Numbered from the stretch's first letter, positions 1 through 8,698 are shown. The stretch is 64,000 nt of DNA from Microbacterium sp. SLBN-146 (GCF_006715145.1 NZ_VFMR01000001.1:3162001-3226000), one strand, 5' to 3'. Translations and numbers: made by a program. Notes: generated from the letters alone by a model not told the origin.

Positions 1-183
1 CAGAGCATCGATCGCGTCGAGCTCCGCCTCCGACAGATCCGCACCGAAGGGCACGAAAGAAAGGTCGGAGTCATGGCCGAAAGTCTGCGTCGTGTCGGAA
101 GAGCGATAGGAGTCGCCAGCCTCGCCTTGCGCACCGGGCGTCCGGTGGATGTCCTCCGGACCGGGTCGACGGTTGTCATCCAC
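1..183 (-). CDS. N-terminal part of an unidentified protein (cut by window edge)
   Basis: An open frame runs from a GTG at 183-181 down to the window edge, giving 61 codons with no stop. A strong GAGGAGG ribosome site lies just upstream (about 188-196), which fixes the start. A different-frame ATG four bases inside is less likely because the chosen frame alone stays open through the aspartate/glutamate-rich N-terminus. The visible residues are acidic and polar, with no signal peptide and no recognisable motif apart from a VPFGADLSEAELDAIDAL-type stretch. I do not recognise the family. It is divergent from the gene at 356. Confidence 0.6.
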   Translation of the reverse strand, partial: MDDNRRPGPEDIHRTPGAQGEAGDSYRSSDTTQTFGHDSDLSFVPFGADLSEAELDAIDAL

Positions 184-355
184 GGTATTCCTCCTCTTGC
201 CCTGTCAGCCTAGCCGATGGCATCGCCTGCCCGACCGCCGATATCGCCTCGCTCGGATGTGCGGAGCGCGTGTGTCGGCATGTGTCACGCGGGGTGCCGT
301 GGATCGCGGCTTCGACCTACGGTGGCTGAACGAACCTACTGACAGGAGACCCGTC

Positions 356-706
356 GTGTCGAGCCCGCGCTTCCACACCCCGCCCGCCCCGGCGCGAGGA
401 CGCGCGATCTGCATGTGCGCGACGGGCGGCGTGTGCTCGTCCTTCGCGCCGGGACACGCGCTGCACCTGATCCAGGCGCGACTGGCCTCTGCGACTCCGT
501 CGGAATGGACGGATGCCGTCGTCGAGGTCGCGGATCCCGAATCCGGTCAGCTGACCGTCCGGACGCTCGATGAGGGAATCGTCGTCGAACTCTGGAATGC
601 GTCGGGCGCGGCAACCGAGGCCGAGGTCGGCTATCCCGTTGCCCTGCATTCCCGCTACGGCGTGCTCGCGATCGGGCCCCGCCGGTTCAACTGCGTCGTC
701 GTCTGA
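356..706 (+). CDS. Small hypothetical protein, 116 aa
   Basis: The start is taken as GTG 356 because an AGGAG ribosome site sits about 8 nt upstream; the frame is open further upstream but without any start signal. The product has a short Pro/Arg-rich N-terminus with a CMCATGGVC cysteine cluster (residues about 19-27), followed by a compact soluble region with alternating hydrophobic residues. There are no membrane segments and no motif I can assign. It ends 7 nt before the stop of the convergent copper-storage gene. The close cysteine spacing could bind a metal, which would fit its copper-related neighbours, but this is only an inference. Confidence 0.55.
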   Translation: MSSPRFHTPPAPARGRAICMCATGGVCSSFAPGHALHLIQARLASATPSEWTDAVVEVADPESGQLTVRTLDEGIVVELWNASGAATEAEVGYPVALHSRYGVLAIGPRRFNCVVV

Positions 707-712
707 TCCCGA

Positions 713-1114
713 TCACCCACGCGCCAGGACGGCGTCGCGCATCGCCGCACACGCGTCCATGCACGCCTGACAGGATTGCGCACACATCCGGCAGACATCG
801 CTCTCAGCGGCGTGCTCCATGCATTCGTCCATGCACACCTGACACATCGCGATGCACGCGTCGAGCATCGCGACGAGCGCGGCCGGCGTCATGCCCTGCA
901 TACGCAGCATCGCGCGCATCATCGTGTTGCACATGTCCGCGCAGTTCATGCAGGCCGGTGCGCAGGACATCATCTGCGTCGAGCACACCGTGCACGCCTG
1001 CTCGCATGCCGCGCACGCGTCGAGGCATGCCTGCATGACCGACATGTCGAGGTCGCTCATACCGGGCATCGACATCATGTCCTCCGACATGGCGCCCATC
1101 ATCATCGAATCCAT
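713..1114 (-). CDS. csp: Cysteine-rich four-helix-bundle copper storage protein (Csp / DUF326 family)
   Basis: The 133-residue product carries 18 cysteines, mostly in CxxxC and CxxC spacing (for example CLDACAACEQACTVC and CRMCAQSCQACMDAC), on predicted helices. This is the hallmark of Csp proteins, which hold many Cu(I) ions inside a four-helix bundle. The N-terminus is Met-rich (MDSMMMGAMS) and has no Sec or Tat signal, so the protein resembles the cytosolic Csp3 type rather than the exported Csp1 type. The start at 1114 is supported by an AGGAGG site directly upstream; a longer frame to 1168 lacks one. It is divergent from the CopC-domain gene at 1217, suggesting a copper-handling pair. 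A TAGCAT element near 1168-1173 (minus strand) is a possible -10 box. Confidence 0.88.
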   Translation of the reverse strand: MDSMMMGAMSEDMMSMPGMSDLDMSVMQACLDACAACEQACTVCSTQMMSCAPACMNCADMCNTMMRAMLRMQGMTPAALVAMLDACIAMCQVCMDECMEHAAESDVCRMCAQSCQACMDACAAMRDAVLARG

Positions 1115-1216
1115 CTCGCACCTCCTGATCGGTTCCACGAACGGGCGGACGAGCCCGCTCGCGGCCATGCTAGGCCCGCAGGCTTCTCCGCGTAAGGGTG
1201 CGGATAGGCTCGGAGT

Positions 1217-1894
1217 GTGATGTCAACCGCAGTCGGAGCGCTCCCCCGGCGCCTCCTCGTCCTGATTGCCGCGCTCCTCCTGGCCGCAGCGTCCGTCGTG
1301 TCGACGGCCGCGCCCGCCGCGGCCCACGACCGACTCCTGGGGTCGGACCCCGCGGCGGAGTCCACCGTCGAGCAGCTGCCGACGACGCTGTCGCTCACGT
1401 TCAGCGCGGCGATCGCGGCGGATGCCGGTGCATCCGAGGTCCAGGTGACGGATGCCGCGGGTGCGGCGCTCACCGATGGCGCACCCGTCGTCGATGGGCC
1501 GATCCTGAGCCAACCGCTCACACAGGTGACGACAGCCGGCCCGGTCACGGTGCTGTGGAAGGTCGTCTCGAGCGACGGACACCCGATCTCGGGCGAGTTC
1601 ACCTTCACGGTGACGAGCACCCCGCCCGCCCCGACCCCGACGGACACACCGACGCCGACCGAGACGCCGAGCGTGACCTCATCGCCCGAAACGCCGACCG
1701 AGTCCGCCACGCCCGTCCCGACCGACACCGACGCGGCATCGGACTCCTCGTCGTACGTCCCCTGGATCATCGCTGCCGTCCTGGGAGCGCTCGTCGTCGC
1801 CGCGACGGCCTACCTCATCGCCTCTCGTGCGAGGCGGCGCAGGGACGGTTCGCAGCCGCCCCACCCTGAGTCCGAGGACCCCACCGACCGATAG
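1217..1894 (+). CDS. CopC-domain copper-binding protein, membrane anchored
   Basis: The 225-residue protein has a signal peptide (about residues 1-36) whose predicted cleavage exposes an N-terminal histidine (AAAHDRLLGSDPA, H37), the usual Cu(II) ligand of CopC. A CopC beta-sandwich follows to about residue 135 and contains the conserved SSDGHPISGEFTFTV strand. Then come a Thr/Pro-rich linker (about 136-180), one membrane helix (about 185-204) and a short basic tail, so the copper domain faces outward on a stalk. A TAGGCT box at 1205-1210 lies 6 nt before GTG 1217, suggesting a leaderless mRNA; ATG 1220 is the alternative start. No CopD or YcnJ membrane partner is adjacent. Confidence 0.88.
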   Translation: MMSTAVGALPRRLLVLIAALLLAAASVVSTAAPAAAHDRLLGSDPAAESTVEQLPTTLSLTFSAAIAADAGASEVQVTDAAGAALTDGAPVVDGPILSQPLTQVTTAGPVTVLWKVVSSDGHPISGEFTFTVTSTPPAPTPTDTPTPTETPSVTSSPETPTESATPVPTDTDAASDSSSYVPWIIAAVLGALVVAATAYLIASRARRRRDGSQPPHPESEDPTDR

Positions 1895-1897
1895 ACT
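1892..1897 (+). promoter_or_regulatory. Putative -10 box of lpdA (leaderless type)
   Basis: TAGACT lies 6 nt before the lpdA ATG (1904). Its first three bases are the TAG stop codon of the preceding copC-like gene, so lpdA probably has its own promoter and leaderless mRNA. This rests on spacing and sequence only. Confidence 0.45.
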
Positions 1898-1903
1898 TGC
1901 GGC

Positions 1904-3301
1904 ATGCCTCACTACGACGTCGTCATCCTCGGCGCGGGCCCCGGCGGGTACGTCGCGGCCGTGCGCAGCGCTCAGCTCGGCCTGTCGGTCGCGATCATCG
2001 AAGAGAAGTACTGGGGCGGGGTGTGCCTCAATGTCGGCTGCATCCCCTCGAAGGCTCTTCTGCGCAATGCGGACCTCGCGCACGTCTTCCACGACCAGGC
2101 CGAGCTCTTCGGCATCTCGGGCGACGTGTCGTTCGACTTCGGGGCGGCGTGGGACCGCAGCCGCAAGGTGTCCGAGACGCACGTCAAGGGCATCCACTTC
2201 CTGATGAAGAAGAACAAGGTCACCGAGTACGAGGGTCGTGGCACGTTCGCTGACGCGAACACGATCGACGTCGCCAAGAGCGATGGGTCGAGCGAGCGCC
2301 TGACATTCGACAACGCGATCATCTCGACCGGTTCGCGCGTGCGCCTCCTGCCCGGCGTCGAGCTCAGCGACAACGTCGTGACCTACGAGGAGCAGATCAT
2401 GACCCGGGAGCTCCCCGAGTCGATCGTCATCGTGGGCGCCGGCGCGATCGGCATGGAATTCGGATTCATCATGCGCAACTTCGGAGTGAAGGTCACGATC
2501 ATCGAGTTCCTCGACCGCGCGCTTCCCAACGAGGACGCCGACGTCTCGAAGGAGATCGCGCGCCACTACAAGAAGTACGGCATCGACATCCTCACCTCGA
2601 CCAAGGTCGAAACGGTCGTCGATTCGGGTGACAAGGTCACCGTCACCTACACCGGCAAGGACGGCGCGCAGGGCTCGATCGAGGCCGACAAGGTCCTCAT
2701 GTCGATCGGCTTCGCCACCAACGTCGAGGGCTTCGGCCTGGAGAAGACGGGCGTGAAGCTGACCGAGCGCGGCGCGATCGACATCGACGACCACATGCGC
2801 ACCAACGTGCCGCACATCTACGCGATCGGCGACGTGACCGCGAAGCTCCAGCTCGCTCACGTGGCCGAGGCGCAGGGCGTCGTCGCAGCAGAGACGATCG
2901 GCAAGGCCGAGACGCAGACTCTCGGCGATTACCGCATGATGCCGCGTGCGACATTCTGCTCGCCCCAGGTGGCATCCTTCGGCCTCACCGAACAACAGGC
3001 CCGTGACGCCGGCTACGACGTCAAGGTCGCGAAGTTCCCGTTCTCGGCGAACGGCAAGGCCAACGGTCTGGGTGAGCCCATCGGGTTCGTCAAGCTCATC
3101 GCCGACGGCGAGCACCTCGAGTTGCTCGGCGGACACCTCATCGGACCCGATGTGTCAGAGTTGCTGCCCGAACTGACGCTGGCCCAGAAGTGGGACCTGA
3201 CGGCGCTCGAGGCGGCGCGCAACGTGCACACGCACCCCACCCTCTCGGAGGCCGTGCAAGAAGCCTTCCACGGCCTCGCGGGTCACATGATCAACCTCTG
3301 A
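1904..3301 (+). CDS. lpdA: Dihydrolipoyl dehydrogenase (E3)
   Basis: This 465-residue flavoprotein reoxidises dihydrolipoamide of the pyruvate and 2-oxoglutarate dehydrogenase complexes, passing electrons through FAD to NAD+. Visible features are the N-terminal FAD-binding GAGPGG (about 10-15), the redox disulfide in [13 protein letters not shown] (C41, C46), a second dinucleotide fold [10 protein letters not shown] (about 178-187), an AIGDV FAD motif (about 311-315), and the C-terminal [12 protein letters not shown] segment holding the catalytic His-Glu pair. The length is normal for the family. No E1 or E2 gene is adjacent. A perfect hairpin follows the stop codon. Confidence 0.96.
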   Translation: MPHYDVVILGAGPGGYVAAVRSAQLGLSVAIIEEKYWGGVCLNVGCIPSKALLRNADLAHVFHDQAELFGISGDVSFDFGAAWDRSRKVSETHVKGIHFLMKKNKVTEYEGRGTFADANTIDVAKSDGSSERLTFDNAIISTGSRVRLLPGVELSDNVVTYEEQIMTRELPESIVIVGAGAIGMEFGFIMRNFGVKVTIIEFLDRALPNEDADVSKEIARHYKKYGIDILTSTKVETVVDSGDKVTVTYTGKDGAQGSIEADKVLMSIGFATNVEGFGLEKTGVKLTERGAIDIDDHMRTNVPHIYAIGDVTAKLQLAHVAEAQGVVAAETIGKAETQTLGDYRMMPRATFCSPQVASFGLTEQQARDAGYDVKVAKFPFSANGKANGLGEPIGFVKLIADGEHLELLGGHLIGPDVSELLPELTLAQKWDLTALEAARNVHTHPTLSEAVQEAFHGLAGHMINL

Positions 3302-3316
3302 TCACGAGACACCGAT

Positions 3317-3349
3317 AACGGCCCTGTCCCCCCGTGGGACAGGGCCGTT
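3317..3349. terminator. Bidirectional hairpin terminator after lpdA
   Basis: A perfect 14-bp stem (AACGGCCCTGTCCC at 3317-3330, complement at 3336-3349) closes a 5-nt loop between two convergent genes. Short T-rich and A-rich flanks would suit termination in either direction. Confidence 0.85.
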
Positions 3350-3372
3350 GTCTCTCTCGACAGTTCTCGCTC

Positions 3373-4020
3373 TCAGTGACCCAGGGTCCGCGCGAGCTTG
3401 GAGTCGGATGCCGCATCGCGCCCGCCGACGGCACGCACGGCGGAATCGACGGAAGCGAACAACAGCGCACGGGCGTCCGCATCCGTCGGTGCGGCGGGCC
3501 CGAGTTCGAACTCCCACTCCCGCCAGCGCCGCTCGATGCCGGCGCGCTCATCGGATGCCGTGACCCGGTCGTCGACGAATTCGGCGACGACTCCCCCGTC
3601 GGCGTCCCTCAAGACGTACGCCGTGCGTGTGTTGCGAATGCGAGCGATCGGCATGAGGGCGCCGGTTGCGACCGATGAGACGCGGTCGCGGACGTGATCC
3701 GGTACCTCGTCTTCCGCTTCGCCGAGCGGCCAGCCGAGTTCGACCCGAGCATCGCCCACGCGGGGACCCTTGACGTGCCAACCGGCATCCGGGCCTCCCG
3801 TGCGCCGGCGCACGGCATACCCGGAACGGGCGAGCGTGAGGGCATCCGTGTCGAAGTACCTGGCGTCGAGCTCGCGCAGTTCGGGAGCATCGACGGCTTC
3901 GATCCCGGGCACGAGCCCCCAGTCGGGCAACGGCGTCTCTTCGTCGACGTCGAAAGTCAGCTCGATCTCGACGGAGCGAACCGGGTCGGACCCGCCGACG
4001 GTGTCAGTCGTCGCGCCCAT
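3373..4020 (-). CDS. CYTH-domain protein (triphosphate tunnel metalloenzyme fold)
   Basis: The 215-residue product begins with SVEIELTFDV (about residues 13-22), which aligns with the ExExK strand of CYTH proteins, and continues with the family's run of charged strands (RYFDTDALTL, YAVRRRTGG, WHVKGPR, TRTAYVL). CYTH enzymes act on nucleoside or inorganic triphosphates inside a charged tunnel. Here the lysine of ExExK is threonine (EIELT), so activity may be altered. The start ATG at 4020 overlaps the end of the upstream gene by 17 nt and lacks a clear ribosome site, so translational coupling is likely. The C-terminus is Ala/Arg-rich and ends near the lpdA terminator. Confidence 0.82.
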   Translation of the reverse strand: MGATTDTVGGSDPVRSVEIELTFDVDEETPLPDWGLVPGIEAVDAPELRELDARYFDTDALTLARSGYAVRRRTGGPDAGWHVKGPRVGDARVELGWPLGEAEDEVPDHVRDRVSSVATGALMPIARIRNTRTAYVLRDADGGVVAEFVDDRVTASDERAGIERRWREWEFELGPAAPTDADARALLFASVDSAVRAVGGRDAASDSKLARTLGH

Positions 4021-4231
4021 CGGGATTGGGATCGATGTCTTCGGTCGCTTCGATGTAGACGAAACGAGCCTCGGTCGGACCGTCGTCCTCACCCTCGTGG
4101 ATGTCGGATCCCTCGCGGTGGTAGACGAGCTGCCCTTCGCCGTAGGGGACGATGTACGCGTCATCGATCGAGGGGTCGAGCGGAATGACCTGCCCGTCGA
4201 GCGGGCCGCCGTGGAGTCGTGCGATAGCCAT
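4004..4231 (-). CDS. Small conserved hypothetical protein, 75 aa
   Basis: The acidic 75-residue protein begins MAIARLHGGPLDGQVIPLD and contains a YIVPYGEGQLVYHREG segment, then a Glu/Asp-rich tail. I recognise the general HGGPLDG...VPYGE...Y.REG layout as that of small unannotated actinobacterial proteins, but no function is known to me. It has no membrane segment or signal peptide. The stop overlaps the start of the CYTH gene, so the two are probably expressed together. Confidence 0.65.
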   Translation of the reverse strand: MAIARLHGGPLDGQVIPLDPSIDDAYIVPYGEGQLVYHREGSDIHEGEDDGPTEARFVYIEATEDIDPNPDGRDD

Positions 4232-4284
4232 GTGCCGAGCCTACTCCGCCTGGTCCCGCGTCCGATGAGCCGAGCGCCAACACC

Positions 4285-4290
4285 TAGAAT
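4285..4290 (+). promoter_or_regulatory. Putative -10 box of the amidotransferase gene
   Basis: TAGAAT ends 6 nt before the GTG start at 4297 and no ribosome site is present, so a leaderless transcript is likely. Confidence 0.5.
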
Positions 4291-4296
4291 GCATGG

Positions 4297-5028
4297 GTGA
4301 AACCCTTCGTCCTGCTGGCCACCCGGGCCGAGGATGTCCCCGCCGACGAAGAGTACGCGCTGTTCCTGCGCTACACGGGCTTGACACCGGATGACCTCAT
4401 CCGCATCCGTCTCGAAGAGCGGGAGATGCCGGCGCTCGACCTCGACGGGCTCTCGGGGATCTTCGTCGGCGGCGGCCCCTTCAACGCCTCTGATCCCACC
4501 GAGACGAAGTCTGACGTGCAAGTGCGTGTCGAGCGCGAGTTCGCACGGCTCCTCGACGACGTCGTCGCACGCGATTTCCCCTTCCTCGGGGCCTGCTACG
4601 GCATCGGCACCCTCGGCGCGCATCTCGGCGCGCTCATCGACAGGCGCTACGGCGAGCCGATCAGCGTCGTCGATGTGTCGGTGACCGAGGCGGGCGCCGC
4701 CGATCCGCTCCTTCGAGGCCTCCCCGACGTCTTCCCGGCCTTCGTAGGTCACAAAGAGGCGATCAGCGAGCTCCCCGCGTCCGCGACACTGCTCGCGTCG
4801 TCACCGGCGTCGCCCGTGCAGATGTTCCGCGTCGGCGCCAACGTGTACGCGACCCAGTTTCACCCCGAGCTCGATCTCGACGGGATCACGACGCGGATCC
4901 ACGCGTATGCCGACTACGGCTACTTCGCTGCGGGCGAGCTGCCGCTGACCCTCGATGCGGTCCGCCGCACGACGGTCTCCCACCCGAGCAGGATCCTCGA
5001 GAACTTCGTCGACCGCTACGCGCGCTGA
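4297..5028 (+). CDS. Class I glutamine amidotransferase (GuaA-like stand-alone domain)
   Basis: The 243-residue protein is a single GATase1 domain. The nucleophile lies in FLGACYGIG (C100) and the His/Glu pair in QFHPELD (H189, E191), so the glutamine-hydrolysing triad is complete. No synthetase domain is attached. Such stand-alone proteins are usually annotated GMP-synthase-like glutamine amidotransferases with unknown ammonia acceptor; some homologues act as gamma-glutamyl hydrolases. The GTG start is chosen because TAGAAT lies just upstream, while other in-frame starts would cut the first strand. Its 3' end overlaps the convergent yihY-like gene by 13 nt. Confidence 0.87.
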   Translation: MKPFVLLATRAEDVPADEEYALFLRYTGLTPDDLIRIRLEEREMPALDLDGLSGIFVGGGPFNASDPTETKSDVQVRVEREFARLLDDVVARDFPFLGACYGIGTLGAHLGALIDRRYGEPISVVDVSVTEAGAADPLLRGLPDVFPAFVGHKEAISELPASATLLASSPASPVQMFRVGANVYATQFHPELDLDGITTRIHAYADYGYFAAGELPLTLDAVRRTTVSHPSRILENFVDRYAR

Positions 5029-6038
5029 CGCTCCTTCTCGACGTCGACGCGCGCCTTCTGCAGCTCCTCGGTTGCGACGCGCACAGAGTCTTCCGCCCGC
5101 TGCAGGCGGCGGGTCGCGAACGTGGGGGCTCCGAAGCGCGCGCGCACACGGTCGCGCTCCTCGATATCCGACACGATGATGTACGAACTCGCGATCAGGA
5201 TCACCTGCGTCGACAGGTTGATCCAGAGGAGGAGCGCGATGAGGGACGCGAAGGTTGCCAGCAACGGGTTGGACGACGCCCCGCCGACGAACCACGTCGA
5301 GAGCTGCTGGAGCACAGTGAGGCCGATGCCGCCGATCGCCGCACCGATCAGGAGCGTCCGTGTGGGCACGCGCAGACCCGACAGCGTACGGAAGAGTACG
5401 GCCACGACGGCCGTGTCGAGGACGAGGACGATCAGGATGCCGATCGCTCGACCGGAGAACACGGCGAGAGGGTCTTCCGCGCTCATGCCGAACCAGCCCG
5501 TGACGATGCCGATGCCCTGGTCGGCGAGGAACATCGCTGCGGCGGCCGCCGCGAGGGCCACGCCGATCCCGATCGCCAGAGCAAGGTTGCGCAGGAGCAC
5601 CCATACGATGAGCACGTCGTCATGGACGCGGTCGGCGAGAATGAAGAGTGCTGTCCGGAGCGACCCGATGGCGCCGATGGCGGCTCCGACGAGTGCGACG
5701 AGCGACAGGATCCCCGCGACCGTGAGCCCTGCGGGCGCCTCGATATCGTCGAGGTCGACGAGACCACCGTCACCGACGAGGCCAGGGACTGCCGCATCCA
5801 CCGCGTCGACGAGGGCCTGCCACGCTGCGGGGTTGCCCGCGAGCCACAGTGCGGCGACCGAGAACCCCAAGAGCACGCCGGCGAAGAGACTGAACAGCGT
5901 GCGGTAGGTGATGCTGTCGGCCAGCACCGGTCCGCGATGCTCGCTGTAGTGCAGGAAGGCTCGGACGGGGCGCATGGCGAGCACGCGCGCGATGATCCGC
6001 GGGACGAGACCGGGTGGGGACGAGGTCGAGGAGCCCAT
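5016..6038 (-). CDS. YihY/BrkB-family inner-membrane protein
   Basis: The 340-residue protein shows about six hydrophobic segments: near residues 45-67, 108-133, 147-172, 193-215, 228-250 and 262-288. The usual YihY/BrkB features are present, including an ADSITYRTLFSLFAGVL N-terminal segment and a LLLWINLSTQVILIASSYI helix. The last 45 residues form a charged, probably coiled-coil cytosolic tail. Members were once called ribonuclease BN by mistake; the real role is unknown, with transport or envelope functions suggested. The start at 6038 is an ATG with no strong ribosome site. Confidence 0.88.
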   Translation of the reverse strand: MGSSTSSPPGLVPRIIARVLAMRPVRAFLHYSEHRGPVLADSITYRTLFSLFAGVLLGFSVAALWLAGNPAAWQALVDAVDAAVPGLVGDGGLVDLDDIEAPAGLTVAGILSLVALVGAAIGAIGSLRTALFILADRVHDDVLIVWVLLRNLALAIGIGVALAAAAAAMFLADQGIGIVTGWFGMSAEDPLAVFSGRAIGILIVLVLDTAVVAVLFRTLSGLRVPTRTLLIGAAIGGIGLTVLQQLSTWFVGGASSNPLLATFASLIALLLWINLSTQVILIASSYIIVSDIEERDRVRARFGAPTFATRRLQRAEDSVRVATEELQKARVDVEKERQRA

Positions 6039-6093
6039 GTCGTCAGCGTAGCCGCGCCACGGAACGTGCCCGCGGGTGTTGACAAAGCGCGTG

Positions 6094-6579
6094 TCATCCG
6101 AGCCGGACGACCGATATGACGACGGCGATCCACGCGCCGCCCAGCATGAAGGGCGCGAACGGGATGCGCGAGCTGCGGTCTCCCCGACGAGTCAGCAGGA
6201 CGGCGAGCGCGAACAGTCCGCCCGACAGGAAACTCGCGAGCGCGCCCAGCGCGACCGCAGACCATCCCCACCACCCGAGCATGAGACCGACGACACCCGC
6301 GAGCTTGACGTCTCCTCCCCCCATGCCGGAAGGGCTCACGAGGCGAAGTGCGAGATAGAAGCAACACAGCGCCACTGCCCCGAGGAGCGCCCCGCCGAAC
6401 CGGCGCCAGTCTGCACCGACGACGCACGCCGACGCCAGAAGCGCGACGATGAGGGGAATCGAGGGAAGGATGAGGCGGTTCGGGACGCGATGCGTCCGGA
6501 TGTCGATCACGGTCAAGACGCAGCTCAGCGCCGCGAACAGAACGTACACGGCGCTGAGCAAGTAGTCCGCCGCAGTCAT
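6094..6579 (-). CDS. Prepilin peptidase (A24 family, peptidase domain only)
   Basis: The 161-residue membrane protein contains the two catalytic aspartates of type IV prepilin peptidases: D26 in VIDIRTHRVPN and D90 in GMGGGDVKLAG. They sit at the ends of membrane helices and about five to six helices are predicted. The N-terminal cysteine-containing methyltransferase domain of PilD is absent, so it resembles the short TadV/CpaA or ComC-like forms. ATG 6579 is preferred because the protein then starts directly before the first helix; an upstream extension to 6657 is polar and unlike the family. No pilin, ATPase or tad genes are nearby, so its substrate must be encoded elsewhere. Confidence 0.88.
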   Translation of the reverse strand: MTAADYLLSAVYVLFAALSCVLTVIDIRTHRVPNRLILPSIPLIVALLASACVVGADWRRFGGALLGAVALCCFYLALRLVSPSGMGGGDVKLAGVVGLMLGWWGWSAVALGALASFLSGGLFALAVLLTRRGDRSSRIPFAPFMLGGAWIAVVISVVRLG

Positions 6580-6846
6580 GTCCGTCCGCTCGCGCGGACG
6601 GAGCAGACCCCCTGTGCGACGTCCTTCCCCATGACGATCATGGGAGCCCTCCCACACGCGGTCAACAGACGAGTCTCACGATCCCATAACGCACTGCCAC
6701 ACGATTCACTTGCGCCCCTCCCTCATCCTGAGCCACCGGCAAAACGGCGTCTCCGATGCCAAACCATAGCGATCACGGGGAAGGAATCCGGCTCGATCTC
6801 ACCGCCTGTGGACAACTGTCGACGAGGGCGCTCCTCGCTCGAGCGC

Positions 6847-7653
6847 TCAGCGTCCGAACCCGGGGGCGAGGTCCTCGCCGTCCGCGGACCAGCCGTCGGA
6901 AGACGCACGCCGATCATCGTCGCGGCCGTCGTCGTCACGGTGCCAACGCGCGCCTTCGGGCCAGCTGGCGGCGAAGGTCGGCACGACGCGCCAGACGCGC
7001 CGCCACAGCCCGCGCTGCGTCACGAGAGGCCGCGACGACACCGGCATCCGGAGGTTCGGGTCGTACCGCACGCCGTCCGAGGCGCGGAGCCGGATGGTGA
7101 GGTCGAGGTCGTCGTGGATGCGCGGGTTCGTCCGGTCCACGCGGTCGCGGACGCGCTCCCAGACGCGACGCCGCATGGCGAAATTGGAGCCGAACACGAG
7201 GGGGATGCCGAGAACCGCGCGAATCCAGAAATGGCCGCCGCCGATGTACCAGTGCTCGCCGAGATACCGCACGACCGGCCCCGCACCGTAGAACTCGGCG
7301 CCGCCGGTGAGCACCCCGAGACTCGCGTCGGTCGCGAACGCACTCTCGAGACGCGCGATCCAGTCGGGGTGCGGGCGGGAGTCGGCATCGAGACGCGCGA
7401 TGATGTCGGCGTCGGCCCGCGCCTCGTCGTATCCTCTCGCCGCCGCCGGCCAGATGCCCCGGAGCGGCTCGCAGACGACATCCGCGCCATGCCTTCGCGC
7501 GACGTCGATCGACTCGTCCGCGCTGCCATTGTCGACGACGAGGATGCGGTCGGCCGGCCGCGTCTGGCGCGCGAGCGCCGTGAGACAGTGGTCGAGCATG
7601 TCGGCGTCGTTCCAGCACGGAACGACGACCGTGATGCGGGAGTCGGCGTGCAC
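6847..7653 (-). CDS. Family 2 glycosyltransferase
   Basis: The 268-residue protein starts with the GT-A fold sequence ITVVVPCWNDADMLDHCL, has VVDNGSADES at the end of the second strand, and carries the metal-binding DAD (about 89-91) in IARLDADSRPHPDW. A later HDDLDLTIRL segment matches the catalytic-base region (ED-type) of GT2 enzymes that move a sugar from an NDP-sugar. No membrane helices are present, so it is a cytosolic transferase acting on an unknown acceptor. The start GTG 7653 lies just ahead of the first strand. The C-terminal 35 residues are Asp/Arg-rich and not part of the fold. Confidence 0.86.
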   Translation of the reverse strand: MHADSRITVVVPCWNDADMLDHCLTALARQTRPADRILVVDNGSADESIDVARRHGADVVCEPLRGIWPAAARGYDEARADADIIARLDADSRPHPDWIARLESAFATDASLGVLTGGAEFYGAGPVVRYLGEHWYIGGGHFWIRAVLGIPLVFGSNFAMRRRVWERVRDRVDRTNPRIHDDLDLTIRLRASDGVRYDPNLRMPVSSRPLVTQRGLWRRVWRVVPTFAASWPEGARWHRDDDGRDDDRRASSDGWSADGEDLAPGFGR

Positions 7654-7705
7654 GCCGCTCAGGATACTCGCGACCCGCCGTCGCGGGGACGCCGCGTCGG
7701 GCGCG

Positions 7706-8698
7706 TCACCACTGCGGGTGGATCGCCTCCCGCAGCATCCGGTCGTACACGTCGCGGACCGCCGCATCGAACCCCGACAGGTCGGTGCCCGCGTCGAGGA
7801 GCGTCCCCGCCTCCGCGTTCGACGAGGCCTGGCGGACGTTGCGCGCGCCGGGGATCACCGACGTCATCCCCGGAAGGCCCGCGATCCACGCGAGGGTGAC
7901 GGCGGGGAGGGACATCCCCGCGGGCACGGCAGCGGCGAGCTCGCGAGCTGCCGCGATACCCACCTCGAAGTCGACCCCGGAGAACGTCTCGCCACGGTCG
8001 AACGCCTCACCGTGACGGTTGTACGTCCGGTGGTCGTCGGGCGAGAACTGCGTGTCGGCGGTGTACGCGCCGGAGAGGAGCCCGGAAGCGAGAGGGACGC
8101 GCGCGAAGATCGACACGCCTGCCGCCTCGGCGGCGGGGAGCACCTCGTCGAGCGGCTTGAGGCGGAACGGATTGACGATGATCTGCACGTTCGTCACCGC
8201 TGGTCGTCGGATGGCCGAGAGCGCCTGCGCGCAGGTCTCGACGGACACGCCGTAGGCGGCGATAGCGCCGTCCGCCACGAGGGTGTCGAGAGCGTCGTAT
8301 GTCGCGTCGTCGTCGATGACGGCCGACGGAGGACAGTGGAGCTGCACGAGATCCAGCGTCTCGACTCCGAGGTTGGCGCGTGAGCGGTCAGTCCACCTCC
8401 GGAAGTTCTCGGGCGTGTAGTTCTCGGGCTCTTGCGGCAGGCGACGCCCCATCTTCGTCGCGACGGTGACACCGTGACCCGGACGCTCGGCGAGGAATCG
8501 TCCGATGATCGATTCGCTCCGGCCGTCTCCGTAGACGTCGGCCGTGTCGAACAGCGTCACACCGTGGTCGAGCGAGGCCGCCAGCACGGCGCGCGCGTCG
8601 TCCTCCGAGACCGCACCCCAGTCGGCCCCGAGCTGCCAGGTGCCGAGTCCGATGGCCGAAACCTCACGGCCGGTTCGTCCGAGCTGTCGCTGTCGCAT
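7706..8698 (-). CDS. Aldo/keto reductase
   Basis: The 330-residue protein is a complete (alpha/beta)8 aldo/keto reductase. It opens with MRQRQLGRTGREVSAIGLGTW. The catalytic tetrad is visible as D and Y in TLFDTADVYGDGRSE, K in VATKMGR and H in VQLHCPPS. A C-terminal NADPH-site segment includes SVIPGARNVRQ. Such enzymes reduce aldehydes and ketones with NADPH; the substrate cannot be told. ATG 8698 is supported by an AAGGGA ribosome site. The product ends in a short DRMLREAIHPQW tail typical of this subgroup. Confidence 0.92.
   Translation of the reverse strand: MRQRQLGRTGREVSAIGLGTWQLGADWGAVSEDDARAVLAASLDHGVTLFDTADVYGDGRSESIIGRFLAERPGHGVTVATKMGRRLPQEPENYTPENFRRWTDRSRANLGVETLDLVQLHCPPSAVIDDDATYDALDTLVADGAIAAYGVSVETCAQALSAIRRPAVTNVQIIVNPFRLKPLDEVLPAAEAAGVSIFARVPLASGLLSGAYTADTQFSPDDHRTYNRHGEAFDRGETFSGVDFEVGIAAARELAAAVPAGMSLPAVTLAWIAGLPGMTSVIPGARNVRQASSNAEAGTLLDAGTDLSGFDAAVRDVYDRMLREAIHPQW

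Noticed and set aside
6580..6846. Flp-type pilin gene next to the prepilin peptidase
   Set aside because: No ORF in this gap has a GxxxxE-type leader followed by a hydrophobic stretch; the 267-bp gap shows no feature I can support.
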